Below, in pieces: positions 1 through 7,513 of a stretch of DNA of 64,000 nt (the first letter of the stretch is position 1; every line of letters starts with the position of its first letter). Under the pieces are notes generated by a model. It saw only the letters and a program-made list of their open reading frames with translations. It searched no databases and was not told the origin of the DNA. The DNA is from a virus, in the IMG/VR virus record IMGVR_UViG_3300020438_005037, positions 1-64,000 of that record; one strand, given 5' to 3'. A program made the translations under genes and the position numbers.

Positions 1-192
1 ATGGTTTGCAGTCCAAAAGATTTGAATATGATAAAAGGATTTATACCGGAAAGTGAATCATTAAAGAAAATATGTCCAGGTATAAGATCTGATGTTTACA
101 ATACACAGGATCAGATCAGGGTAGCAACTGCTGAACAAGCAATTAATGACGGTGCAGACTACCTAGTCATGGGAAGAAGTTTCTTTGCTTAA
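1..192 (+). CDS. pyrF: Orotidine 5'-phosphate decarboxylase, C-terminal part (cut by window edge)
   Basis: The last 63 codons of a PyrF-like TIM barrel, which converts OMP to UMP in the final step of de novo pyrimidine synthesis. What is visible is the C-terminal phosphate-binding end of the family: a CSP segment near the start, a PGIR motif, then a DQIRVAT segment and GADYLVMGRS, matching the family pattern PGIRP...DQxR..TP..A...GADYLVxGR. The ATG at base 1 is almost certainly an internal Met, because the family is normally 210-240 residues and its catalytic Lys/Asp motifs would lie upstream of the window. The next gene overlaps the stop. With pyrD at 11.9 kb this gives the phage two late steps of UMP synthesis. 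Confidence 0.85.
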   Translation: MVCSPKDLNMIKGFIPESESLKKICPGIRSDVYNTQDQIRVATAEQAINDGADYLVMGRSFFA

Positions 193-631
193 ATTAGAAA
201 AACAACCAATATCAAAAAAACAATCTATGTTGTACGACGAGAAAATTGATCGAATGTTAAATCTTACACAACACGTCTGTACAAAAATACAGGAAGAGCA
301 AGGTGTAATAGAACCTGCTGACAAAGAGTATATCAAGGATTTAATTACTTTTGAAGATATACCAGAAATTGAAGATCTAAGGACTAGGGCTAACAAGCTT
401 GTAGATGTGTGTAGACAAGAACAAGTAAAATTTGCATTAGTAGCAGGTGCATCTTTTTGGTTAATTGTGCTTGAATTCTATCTGCGATTGCACGGGATTA
501 CACCATTGCACAGTTTTAGCAAAAGGATTGCTTATGATCATAAAAATGACGATGGCACTGTACAATCTATTAAAACATTTGTGCATGCTGGTTGGATACA
601 AAGTCCAGAATACACATTACAATGGGAATAA
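185..631 (+). CDS. Conserved-looking hypothetical protein with one hydrophobic segment
   Basis: 148 codons from a TTG start that overlaps the pyrF stop by 8 bases, with a purine-rich GGAAGAAG sequence about 7 bases upstream. The alternative ATG at 227 lacks a good ribosome-binding site. The N-terminal two thirds is charged and probably helical. Around residues 85-103 there is a hydrophobic run (FALVAGASFWLIVLEFYLRL) that could be a membrane segment or a buried helix, followed by a polar, possibly beta-rich C-terminal tail. I do not recognise the family. It ends directly against the start of the SbmA-like gene, so the two are probably co-translated. Confidence 0.7.
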   Translation: MLKLEKQPISKKQSMLYDEKIDRMLNLTQHVCTKIQEEQGVIEPADKEYIKDLITFEDIPEIEDLRTRANKLVDVCRQEQVKFALVAGASFWLIVLEFYLRLHGITPLHSFSKRIAYDHKNDDGTVQSIKTFVHAGWIQSPEYTLQWE

Positions 632-1603
632 ATGTTTGAATTTTTCGTCCGTAAACAGTATTGGCATTGGTCAATATTAGGTACACTGCTGATCTTTTCA
701 GCAGTTTGGTATAGCGTACAATTAGATGTACAAATTAATGAATGGTTTGGAGAATTTTATGATTTACTACAAAAAGCACTAGCAGAACCAGGCGCGGTTA
801 GCTTACAAGAATATTATGCACAGTTGTTTACATTTTTCCAAATTGCTGCTATTTATATAGCCGTTAATGTTGCAATTAATGGATTTTTTGTAAATCATTG
901 GACGTTCCGTTGGCGTAAAAGCATTGCTGATTATTATCAAAAAAATTGGCACAACGCACGAACTATAGAAGGAGCTAGCCAACGTGTACAGGAAGATACA
1001 TTAAAATTTGCAAGATTAGTTGAAGACATTGGTGTTGGACTGTTAGAATCAGTATTAATGCTAATTGCTTTTGCCCCCATACTATATGGCTTGAGTAAGA
1101 GCATAATCGAAGTACCAATTATTGGAGAATTAGATCACAGCCTTGTATGGATATCATTTATCACAGCCCTAGGCGGTACATTAGTGCTTACCTTGGTTGG
1201 GATTAAACTTCCAGGGATTGAATATGATATTCAAAAGTATGAAGCAAGTTATAGGAAAGAACTTGTGCACGGAGAGGATAATATAACACGGGCTGTTGAC
1301 ACTGACATAAATAATCTATTTTACAATGTTCAAAAAATACACTTTAAATCCTATTTACACTATTTTTATTTTAACATAGCCAAATGGAGTTACCTGCAAG
1401 GCATGGTTTTAGTGCCTTATGCAGCACTAGGTCCTACCATAGTTGCAGGAGTAGTGACACTTGGGGTAGTAAGCCAGACTGTTAGAGCATTTAGCAAAGT
1501 AGCAGAATCAATGCAGTATATTATACGAAGTTGGATGAAAATAGTTGAATTAATAAGTGTATGGAAGAGACTGAGTGAGTTTGAAAAACAATTTAAGGCG
1601 TAA
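632..1603 (+). CDS. sbmA: SbmA/BacA-family inner-membrane peptide transporter
   Basis: 323 residues closely resembling E. coli SbmA and rhizobial BacA, proton-driven inner-membrane importers of peptides such as microcin B17 and proline-rich antimicrobial peptides. Matching segments in order: YWHWSILGTLLI, an EFYDLLQKAL segment, FRWRKSIADYY, IEGASQRVQEDTLKFA, VGIKLPGIEYD, a YRKELVHGEDN segment, HYFYFNIAKW and the C-terminal IRSWMKIVELISVWKRL. It starts about 80 residues into the usual 400-residue protein, so the first transmembrane region of the standard form is missing. Upstream sequence codes in another frame, so this is not a start-site error. ATG abuts the previous stop. Family membership is secure; the substrate during infection is unknown. 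Confidence 0.9.
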   Translation: MFEFFVRKQYWHWSILGTLLIFSAVWYSVQLDVQINEWFGEFYDLLQKALAEPGAVSLQEYYAQLFTFFQIAAIYIAVNVAINGFFVNHWTFRWRKSIADYYQKNWHNARTIEGASQRVQEDTLKFARLVEDIGVGLLESVLMLIAFAPILYGLSKSIIEVPIIGELDHSLVWISFITALGGTLVLTLVGIKLPGIEYDIQKYEASYRKELVHGEDNITRAVDTDINNLFYNVQKIHFKSYLHYFYFNIAKWSYLQGMVLVPYAALGPTIVAGVVTLGVVSQTVRAFSKVAESMQYIIRSWMKIVELISVWKRLSEFEKQFKA

Positions 1604-2257
1604 GTGGCATATCTAGTACATAATTTACCATTAGTAGAAGTTTTCGTCAAAAAAGAATACCTATATGATCTTGAAAAAGGACACGGGGAGTTAGTGCCAG
1701 GTGTCTGGGTATCATGTAAAAGTGTAATGGGCAAGGCACTATATTTTGAAACATTACTCACAGATTATGGTGCATTGTTTGATAAACTGCCTATAAGTGC
1801 GTTTGTTTGGAAAAGAGACATACAGCAGGAAGAACAATTACCACTAGATGTGCTGCAACTTTGGGACTGTTTTGATTATAACATCACAGTGATTCGAAAG
1901 CCAATTTTATCTCGCTGTGAATTTTATGCTAAAGATAGGAAAATGTATCCTGGAGTATATATGTTCACAATAGATAATTGTCATAGTGAACATTCTACTA
2001 TTGACATCAATTACAGCGAACATGATCCTGAGCACAAAAGTTTCAACATAATACAGTTAGACAATGGGCAATTTGCAGCACAGCCAAACAATAGGATTAT
2101 ATGGCATGACAGCAGTTTAACCGCGGATACATTGAAGCAGCCTGACTTCAAAGTTTGCAGCCAAAATTACAGCGTAGAAACAGAAGCTAAGTGGAAAATT
2201 GGACACAGTAACGAATGGCAATATAAATCTCTTACTGAGCAAAGCAATGATCAATAG
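1604..2257 (+). CDS. Hypothetical protein of T4-like marine phage type
   Basis: 217 codons from a GTG directly after the transporter stop. It is a soluble protein rich in aromatic and acidic residues with no signal peptide or membrane segment. It contains short blocks such as GVWVSCKSVMGKALYFETLL and a C-terminal half rich in His and Asp. No catalytic motif was recognised. Its position between a transporter gene and nucleotide-synthesis genes does not suggest a function. I believe similar proteins occur in T4-like marine phages but cannot confirm that without a search. The 3' end overlaps the next gene. Confidence 0.75.
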   Translation: MAYLVHNLPLVEVFVKKEYLYDLEKGHGELVPGVWVSCKSVMGKALYFETLLTDYGALFDKLPISAFVWKRDIQQEEQLPLDVLQLWDCFDYNITVIRKPILSRCEFYAKDRKMYPGVYMFTIDNCHSEHSTIDINYSEHDPEHKSFNIIQLDNGQFAAQPNNRIIWHDSSLTADTLKQPDFKVCSQNYSVETEAKWKIGHSNEWQYKSLTEQSNDQ

Positions 2258-2570
2258 ATTAGCTAGGCAATTTTTAGTGCATAGTTTTTTATACTATAGA
2301 TTAGACGAAACTCTTATAGATGATACTGAATATGATGAAATTTGTAAAAATTTAAATTTGCAGCGCAAAGAAAGCAATGAATATGTGTATAAAGATATCA
2401 TAGAAAAATCTTTAGGCACAGAAGCAAGTGGGTATACAATACGTAAATATCCGCCTGAAATAATAAGCACAGCTTTACATTTGCTATATCAAACAAAATA
2501 TAAAGATACTAAAACCTTAGACATGTTCTGTAAATCTTATGGATATAATATCAAAAAAAGGACAACATGA
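2247..2570 (+). CDS. Small hypothetical protein with a DNA-ligase-Ia-like YYxLDxxxxDDxEYD motif
   Basis: 107 codons from ATG 2247, overlapping the previous stop by 11 bases; the frame stays open upstream to 2199. The N-terminal segment FLVHSFLYYRLDETLIDDTE, running into YDEI, resembles the Ia-domain signature of NAD-dependent DNA ligases (YYxxDxPxISDxEYDxL), which binds the NMN half of NAD. The adenylation and OB domains are absent, so this cannot be a ligase by itself. It is possibly an NMN- or NAD-related binding module. The rest is a charged alpha-helical tail. It ends 4 bases inside purA, suggesting coupling. Confidence 0.7.
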   Translation: MINRLARQFLVHSFLYYRLDETLIDDTEYDEICKNLNLQRKESNEYVYKDIIEKSLGTEASGYTIRKYPPEIISTALHLLYQTKYKDTKTLDMFCKSYGYNIKKRTT

Positions 2571-3835
2571 CCTGCACAGTGATAGTAGGAGCCCAATGGG
2601 GTGATGAAGGAAAAGGCAAGATTGTTGATTTATTAACAAATGAAGCAGACGCAGTAGTAAGATATCAAGGCGGTAATAATGCTGGACATACAGTGATGTA
2701 TGAAGACCAAAAAGTTGTCCTGCATCTTGTGCCGAGTGGTATTTTACAGGGGAAAGAGTGTATCCTTGGCAACGGAGTAGTGATAGAACCAAGTGCATTG
2801 CTGAAAGAAATTAAGGATTTAGAGTTTGCAGGATATGATGTAGCTAATAAGTTACGAGTAAGTTCTCAAGCCCATGTAATTTTAGATTATCATTTACTGC
2901 TAGATTCTGAAAAAGAAAAAGATCAAGCAAATCAAATAGGCACAACATGTAAAGGGATCGGACCAACTTATACTGATAAAATTTCTAGGACAGGTTTAAG
3001 GCTATGTGATTTAAAAAATGCAGAAAGTTTAAAAACTAGATTAGAATTTTTAGTGCCAAAAAAAGTAAATGATATAAAATATTATAGTGGAAATTGTGAT
3101 GATTTTGATATAGATAAAATGGTTGTAAAGTTGCAGACATACTACAACGAACTACAGCCATATCTAATTGATTCACCTGCAAGGATTAATTCTCTCATTC
3201 TTAATGAGAAAGACATTATTTTTGAGGGCGCACAAGGAACACTTCTAGATATAGATCATGGAACTTATCCATATGTAACAAGTTCAAATACACTAGCAGG
3301 CGCTGCATGTACAGGCAGCGGTATAGGACCTACTAAGATAAACAAAGTGCTAGGTGTAGTAAAAGCTTACACTACTCGTGTAGGCAACGGTCCATTTCCT
3401 ACAGAAATTACCACGGAAAAAGGAGAATATCTACGGCAGATGGGTGACGAATACGGAGCAACTACAGGTAGACCTCGTAGGTGCGGTTGGTTCGATGCAG
3501 TGTTAGTAAGACGTGCGGTTGAATTAAATGGTATTAGTGAATTAGCATTAATGAAATTGGACGTTTTAGACACATTTGACGAAATTAAAATATGTTCAGG
3601 GTATAATTGGATAGGCGGAGGACCGTGTGAAGAATTTCCTGTTAACAACTTAGACGAAGTGAAACCTTTTTATCATGTCATGCTTGGTTGGAAATGTAGT
3701 ACAAGGGGTTTAACAGATGTTAAGCAGGTACCTGAAAAAATGCGCTATTTTATAGAACAGATTGAATGGTATACAAAATGCAAAGTAGGCATATTATCCA
3801 CAGGACCTAAAAGGGAGGAGACAATGTCATGGTAA
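2567..3835 (+). CDS. purA: Adenylosuccinate synthetase
   Basis: 422 residues, full family length. PurA condenses IMP with aspartate using GTP to give adenylosuccinate, the first committed step to AMP. The P-loop-like signature GAQWGDEGKGK is at residues 8-18, with catalytic Asp13 and Lys16. GGNNAGHTV at 36-44 supplies His41. Later segments include CKGIGPTYTDKISRTGLR, FEGAQGTLLDIDHGTYPYV, TRVGNGPFPTE and GRPRRCGWFDAV. The C-terminus keeps the STGPKREET pattern. The gene overlaps its upstream neighbour by 4 bases and purT by 7. With guaC at 13.6 kb it could route GMP through IMP to AMP. Confidence 0.97.
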   Translation: MTCTVIVGAQWGDEGKGKIVDLLTNEADAVVRYQGGNNAGHTVMYEDQKVVLHLVPSGILQGKECILGNGVVIEPSALLKEIKDLEFAGYDVANKLRVSSQAHVILDYHLLLDSEKEKDQANQIGTTCKGIGPTYTDKISRTGLRLCDLKNAESLKTRLEFLVPKKVNDIKYYSGNCDDFDIDKMVVKLQTYYNELQPYLIDSPARINSLILNEKDIIFEGAQGTLLDIDHGTYPYVTSSNTLAGAACTGSGIGPTKINKVLGVVKAYTTRVGNGPFPTEITTEKGEYLRQMGDEYGATTGRPRRCGWFDAVLVRRAVELNGISELALMKLDVLDTFDEIKICSGYNWIGGGPCEEFPVNNLDEVKPFYHVMLGWKCSTRGLTDVKQVPEKMRYFIEQIEWYTKCKVGILSTGPKREETMSW

Positions 3836-4965
3836 AGAAAATTTTATTACTAGGCAGTGGCGAGCTTGGAAAAGAGCTTACTATTAGTTTGAAACGATTT
3901 GGACACTATGTCGTAGCATGTGATAGGTATCAAAATGCACCAGCTATGCAGGTAGCAGATCACAAGGTACATTTTGATATGCTGGATGCCGATCTTTTAA
4001 ATTTTGTAATTAGAGAACAGAAGCCAGATTTTATCGTACCAGAAGTAGAAGCAATCCAAACAGAAACACTGATAGAAGTTGAAGATAAAGGATATACTGT
4101 CATACCTACAGCAAGAGCTGTTAACCTTACAATGAATAGAGATCGTATTAGAAACAGAGCTACAGAACTGGGATTGCGTACTGCAAAATATTCGTATGCC
4201 AACAGCTTAGAAGAATTAAAAACAAAAGCTAAAGAGATAGGATATCCAGTTGTAATTAAACCAGTGATGAGTTCGAGCGGAAAAGGACAATCTGTTTGTG
4301 AAAATTCTTTTGCCTGTGTGGTTAGTTGGCAATCAGCTATGGAAGGAATGCGGGGTGACAGGAAACAGGTAATTGTAGAAGAGTTCATTGATTTCGATTA
4401 TGAAATAACTCTACTCACAGTGAAACAGCATCACGCAGATACTGTATTTTGTCCACCTATAGGTCACGTACAAAAAGATGGTGATTACAGATACAGTTGG
4501 CAACCTCAGGATATGTCTGATGCTGCTCTTAGATCTGCACAAGAAATGGCTAAAATTATTACTGATGATTTAGGAGGTGCTGGACTTTTTGGTGTAGAAT
4601 TTTTTATAAAAAATGACGAAGTTATTTTTAGTGAACTTAGTCCACGTCCGCATGATACTGGTATGGTAACTTTGTTTACACAAAATTTATCTGAATTTAA
4701 TTTACATGCTAGGGCACTACTTGGGTATCCAATCCCTCCTGTTGAATTAAAACATTATGGAGTCAGTCATGTAATCCTTGCTGATAATGAAAGTAATACT
4801 TTTGATATACTAGGAATAGAAAAAGCAATGGCAACTGCGGCTGATGTAAGGATCTTTGGAAAACCTACCACAAAGAAAAATAGGCGTATGGGTGTGGTGT
4901 TTGATAAAAACCTAGGAACTGCCGCATATGCAGCTTCACAAATAAATTTTAAATATAATACTTGA
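3829..4965 (+). CDS. purT: Formate-dependent phosphoribosylglycinamide formyltransferase
   Basis: 378-residue ATP-grasp enzyme that formylates GAR with formate and ATP, the third step of purine synthesis, without a folate cofactor. It has an N-terminal GSGELGKEL nucleotide-binding loop and VPEVEAI typical of PurT/PurK. The ATP-grasp core carries YPVVIKPVMSSSGKGQS and EEFIDFDYEITLLTV, and the metal-binding end reads FSELSPRPHDTGMVT. Length is close to the usual 390. A strong AGGGAGGAG site lies upstream of ATG 3829, which overlaps the purA stop by 7 bases. The stop codon overlaps the -35 box of the next promoter. Choosing PurT rather than folate-dependent PurN would spare folate for ThyX. Confidence 0.96.
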   Translation: MVKKILLLGSGELGKELTISLKRFGHYVVACDRYQNAPAMQVADHKVHFDMLDADLLNFVIREQKPDFIVPEVEAIQTETLIEVEDKGYTVIPTARAVNLTMNRDRIRNRATELGLRTAKYSYANSLEELKTKAKEIGYPVVIKPVMSSSGKGQSVCENSFACVVSWQSAMEGMRGDRKQVIVEEFIDFDYEITLLTVKQHHADTVFCPPIGHVQKDGDYRYSWQPQDMSDAALRSAQEMAKIITDDLGGAGLFGVEFFIKNDEVIFSELSPRPHDTGMVTLFTQNLSEFNLHARALLGYPIPPVELKHYGVSHVILADNESNTFDILGIEKAMATAADVRIFGKPTTKKNRRMGVVFDKNLGTAAYAASQINFKYNT

Positions 4966-4989
4966 CATATAGTTAAATCTTGCTATACT
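4962..4989 (+). promoter_or_regulatory. Sigma70-type promoter
   Basis: Perfect TTGACA at 4962-4967, 16-bp spacer, TATACT at 4984-4989, placed 28 bases before the ATG at 5017. The -35 box overlaps the purT stop codon. It would drive the 5017 gene and possibly the RNA/tRNA block behind it. Confidence 0.8.
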
Positions 4990-5016
4990 TGAATAATAAC
5001 ACTTAGAGGAGCACGT

Positions 5017-5601
5017 ATGGAACTGTCACTACGCAAAGCAAATGCACTACAAGAAGCAATCAATGAGCTGGTTGATAATGGGTTCGATGGCATTGATGAG
5101 AGTGTAGACGCTATGCTGGTTAACGACTGGCAACAGACTACTGCTGCTTTGCGATCTGAGCATCGAGGACAACTAGATGATAAGCTGAGCCTTGTTAATA
5201 CACGTTACATGATTCGCAGTTTGATCGGTAAGGCTAATGCCCTTAATGAAATTTCTACGATTCTAGGGCATATAGCTAATAATGATGCACAGATCAATTT
5301 ACTTAACAGGCAGTTACGTAATCTAGATATACAAAAAGACATTGCTATCTACGATCGTAAGATCGAGCTTAAAAAACAAGAACTTGTAAAATCAGAAAGA
5401 TCCTCATTCTCACGTGATAGTGTCACAATACCTGTATACACTAGAGAATACAAGAAAGATATTGAGAAGCAAGTCCGTGTGCTTGAAAAAATGAATGTAC
5501 GATTGAAGGATAGACTGTTAGAAAAGAATATTACTACAAAAGTGATGCTACCTCATTCGGTGATCGACTTGCTAGCCAAGTACGACTTGCTGGACGAGTA
5601 G
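5017..5601 (+). CDS. Hypothetical coiled-coil protein behind a strong promoter
   Basis: 194 residues, soluble and almost entirely charged and alpha-helical. Heptad-like stretches lie around residues 60-125 and 145-180 (for example KKDIEKQVRVLEKMNVRLKD). No enzyme motif is visible. AGAGGA sits 6 bases before the ATG. By hand count the first part of the gene is about 47% GC, clearly above the mid-30s of the neighbours, so it may have a different recent history or be selected for high expression. Its own sigma70-like promoter suggests an early gene. I have the impression that similar proteins occur in T4-like marine phages; function unknown. Confidence 0.8.
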   Translation: MELSLRKANALQEAINELVDNGFDGIDESVDAMLVNDWQQTTAALRSEHRGQLDDKLSLVNTRYMIRSLIGKANALNEISTILGHIANNDAQINLLNRQLRNLDIQKDIAIYDRKIELKKQELVKSERSSFSRDSVTIPVYTREYKKDIEKQVRVLEKMNVRLKDRLLEKNITTKVMLPHSVIDLLAKYDLLDE

Positions 5602-5607
5602 TGTCTA

Positions 5608-5820
5608 GGGATGGATGATAAGCAAAATTCTGTATTGGAAGTTTCGACTTTCTATTATAGAAACCCAACTACTCCGGCATGAATAGCCACCTGACACTTA
5701 TGCACCCTGAAAGCTAGTTCAATTGTTTATTGTTAGGTTACTAGCACCTATTGCTACAGGGAAACTCCTATTGCAAGTTGCAGATTGTTTATTGTAGTTT
5801 GTCTAGCTTTGAACCATCCC
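5608..5820 (+). ncRNA. Candidate structured non-coding RNA upstream of the tRNAs
   Basis: A 213-base gene-free block whose ends are complementary: GGGATGG (5608-5614) and CCATCCC (5814-5820). Internal helices can be drawn: AAGT-TTCG-ACTT near 5639-5650 with a UUCG tetraloop; TTTCTA/TAGAAA (5649-5654 with 5658-5663), which would compete for two bases; TAGGT/ACCTA with a 7-base loop around 5733-5750; TGCA-AGT-TGCA near 5772; and AAAGCTAG (5710-5717) with CTAGCTTT (5803-5810). No open reading frame of note. It does not match RNase P, tmRNA or SRP RNA as I know them. The pairing is visible, but that it is a functional RNA is inference. Confidence 0.4.
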
Positions 5821-5825
5821 ACTCC

Positions 5826-5900
5826 GCCGGATTAGCTGAGTTGGTTTAGCAGCTGATTTGTAATCAGCAGACGGGGGTTCGAATCCCTCATCCGGCTCCA
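5826..5900 (+). tRNA. tRNA-Thr (anticodon TGT)
   Basis: Complete cloverleaf. Acceptor GCCGGAT (5826-5832) pairs with ATCCGGC (5890-5896), discriminator T, and CCA is encoded (5898-5900). The anticodon arm is GCTGA-TTTGTAA-TCAGC, giving anticodon TGT (reads ACA). The T-arm is GGGGG-TTCGAAT-CCCTC. Seven bases separate it from the next tRNA. ACA is a frequent Thr codon in this AT-rich genome, which fits the usual idea that phage tRNAs supplement host decoding. Confidence 0.96.
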
Positions 5901-5907
5901 AAAAATT

Positions 5908-5984
5908 CTGCGTATAGTTCAGTTTGGTAGAACGCTCCGTTTGGGACGGAGAGGCCGGTGGTTCGAGTCCATCTACGCAGACCA
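5908..5984 (+). tRNA. tRNA-Pro (anticodon TGG)
   Basis: Acceptor CTGCGTA (5908-5914) pairs with TACGCAG (5974-5980), followed by discriminator A and encoded CCA. The anticodon arm CTCCG-TTTGGGA-CGGAG gives anticodon TGG, reading CCA and by wobble other Pro codons. The T-arm is GGTGG-TTCGAGT-CCATC with one G-U pair. It probably shares a transcript with the upstream tRNA-Thr and perhaps the structured block before it. Bases 5985-6077 contain no gene, only the leader of the next gene. Confidence 0.95.
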
Positions 5985-6049
5985 TCCAAACTATTCTTCC
6001 ATAGAGTTTCTTTAGCTATTACACTAAAATTTATTAGCGTAATTGCATT

Positions 6050-6077
6050 TAGCTCTATATATTACTAAAAGGAAAAT
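6050..6077 (+). promoter_or_regulatory. Leader of the BMP-family gene, similar to the leader of the clpA-like gene
   Basis: The leader begins TAGCTCTATATATTACT and continues into an AAAAGGAAAAT ribosome-binding stretch immediately before the ATG at 6078. The clpA-like gene at 63069 has a near match (TAGCTCTATTACTTAAAGG, from 63041). TATATA-like bases here may also include a -10 element, but no convincing -35 is visible. Confidence 0.4.
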
Positions 6078-7133
6078 ATGAATAAATTTTGTTTGTTACT
6101 TGTGTCATTTATTGCATATGCATTTGTAAACTTAGGTTATGCAGATACTCCAAGAGTAGCTTTTGTATATGTAGGACCAGTAGGGGACGGTGGTTGGACT
6201 TATGCGCACGATCTAGGTCGAAAAGAGTTGGAGAGCATGGGTGTAGAAACTACATATGTTGAGAGTGTGCCAGAAACTGATGCAGCTCGAGTGATTCGTA
6301 ATTTAGCAAGACGCGACTATGATATTATCTTTACCACAAGTTTTGGATATATGGAAGATACTTTGAAAATTGCAAAGCAGTTTCCAGACACTGTTTTTAT
6401 GCACTGCAGTGGTTTTAAATTGTCAGATAACATGGGTAATTATTTTGCAAGGATGTATCAAGCAAGATATCTCGTTGGAATGGTTGCAGGGTTGACAACC
6501 AAGACAGATAGAATTGGTGTTATTGGTAGTTTTCCAATTCCTGAAATTATTAGGCATATCAACGCTTTCACACTTGGTGCTAGGAGTGTGAATAAAAATG
6601 CTGAAGTGCAAGTATTGTGGGTGAATTCATGGTTTGATCCCAGTAAGGAAGGCGCTGCTGCAAATACATTATTTGACAACGGCGCAGATGTAGTAACAAT
6701 TACAACCGATAGTGCGGCTGCTACCCAAACGGCAGCTAAGAGGGGTCTCTATGCAATTGGCAACGACAGTGATATGAGTTTGTATGGACCTGATGCTCAT
6801 TTGACTGCAAATGTTTACAATTGGGGAACATATTACAAGCATGTTTGGACACAAGTGAGAGAAGGTAAATGGACATCAAGCAGCGACTGGTGGCATATGA
6901 ATACTGGCATTGTGGATATTAGTCCATTTGGTGACATGGTCCCACAGTCTACTCAAGATGTTGTTAACAGTGTAAAAGCTGATATTAACAGAGGTCGTTT
7001 TAATGTTTTTGCAGGACCAATTTACAATCGAGATGGAACTCTTGCAGTTAAAGTCGGGCAAGCGCCTACAGACCAAGAATTGCTGAGTATGGATTATTTT
7101 GTTGAAGGTGTTTTGGGGGATCTACCTAAATAA
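6078..7133 (+). CDS. BMP-family periplasmic nucleoside-binding protein
   Basis: 351 residues with a Sec signal peptide (MNKFCLLLVSFIAYAFVNLG, cleavage probably after YA near residue 22). The mature part matches the BMP/PnrA family of ABC-transporter solute-binding proteins, which bind purine and other nucleosides. Visible features are VAFVYVGPVGDGGWTYAHDL at the start, YDIIFTTSFGYMED, YFARMYQARYLVGMVAGL, the IGVIGSFPIPEI core, then DVVTITTDSAAA and YAIGNDSDM in the second lobe. No lipobox Cys is obvious, so it is probably soluble in the periplasm. No permease or ATPase genes adjoin it, so it would have to load a host ABC transporter. This is an uncommon cargo for a phage and is consistent with nucleoside scavenging. 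Confidence 0.88.
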   Translation: MNKFCLLLVSFIAYAFVNLGYADTPRVAFVYVGPVGDGGWTYAHDLGRKELESMGVETTYVESVPETDAARVIRNLARRDYDIIFTTSFGYMEDTLKIAKQFPDTVFMHCSGFKLSDNMGNYFARMYQARYLVGMVAGLTTKTDRIGVIGSFPIPEIIRHINAFTLGARSVNKNAEVQVLWVNSWFDPSKEGAAANTLFDNGADVVTITTDSAAATQTAAKRGLYAIGNDSDMSLYGPDAHLTANVYNWGTYYKHVWTQVREGKWTSSSDWWHMNTGIVDISPFGDMVPQSTQDVVNSVKADINRGRFNVFAGPIYNRDGTLAVKVGQAPTDQELLSMDYFVEGVLGDLPK

Positions 7134-7139
7134 TGTTTT

Positions 7140-7166
7140 TATAGAGAGATATTATCTCTCTCTATA
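7140..7166 (+). repeat. Perfect 10-bp hairpin between the BMP and 7194 genes
   Basis: TATAGAGAGA (7140-7149), 7-base loop, TCTCTCTATA (7157-7166), 7 bases after the upstream stop. No T-run follows, so it is a poor intrinsic terminator. It may protect the 3' end of the upstream mRNA or attenuate transcription between two envelope genes. Confidence 0.55.
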
Positions 7167-7193
7167 AGTTTAATCTAAATTAAGTAAATATCT

Positions 7194-7502
7194 ATGAAAA
7201 TGCTTACAACCTTATTAACAGCATTTTTAATATCATCTGTAACATATGCCGATAACAAGACTGATAATCTTAGTGTTACCTTTGAGACTGAAGAAGAATT
7301 TTTTGAACATCTGATACATAGGAGCATAGATTTATACGTTCCTAAGACAAAAGTGAATGTTGGTTTACAGGATTTATTTTATCAAGAACAGTTATCTATC
7401 ACAGTGAATTTGAAAGACGCACAGATTAAATTTTATGCTCCGTTTGGCGTTTTACAAGAAGAATTTAACGGATCATTTTTTGCATTTGAGTTTAAATTTT
7501 AA
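7194..7502 (+). CDS. Small exported protein of unknown function
   Basis: 102 residues with a clear signal peptide (MKMLTTLLTAFLISSVTYAD, cleavage after YA). The mature part of about 83 residues is acidic and predicted beta-rich, ending FFAFEFKF, with no cysteines. The aromatic C-terminus resembles the last strand of some outer-membrane proteins, but the protein is too short for a barrel. It lies between the nucleoside-binding protein and the phosphate permease and ends 11 bases before the latter, so it may share the envelope or uptake theme. Function unknown. Confidence 0.7.
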   Translation: MKMLTTLLTAFLISSVTYADNKTDNLSVTFETEEEFFEHLIHRSIDLYVPKTKVNVGLQDLFYQEQLSITVNLKDAQIKFYAPFGVLQEEFNGSFFAFEFKF

Positions 7503-7513
7503 AGGAGAGACTA

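Noticed and set aside
2247-2570. NAD-dependent DNA ligase
   Set aside because: Only an Ia-like YYxLD...DDxEYD motif is present; adenylation lysine motif KxDG, OB-fold and BRCT regions are missing.
5608-5820. tmRNA or RNase P RNA
   Set aside because: The TTCGAC stretch near 5643 and the closing helix were suggestive, but no tag reading frame, tRNA-like T-arm or RNase P core motifs are present within the block.
5803-5985. 60-codon frame on the minus strand across the tRNA genes
   Set aside because: It lies entirely over two perfect tRNA cloverleafs and the edge of the putative RNA; it resembles the spurious peptides often predicted antisense to tRNAs.
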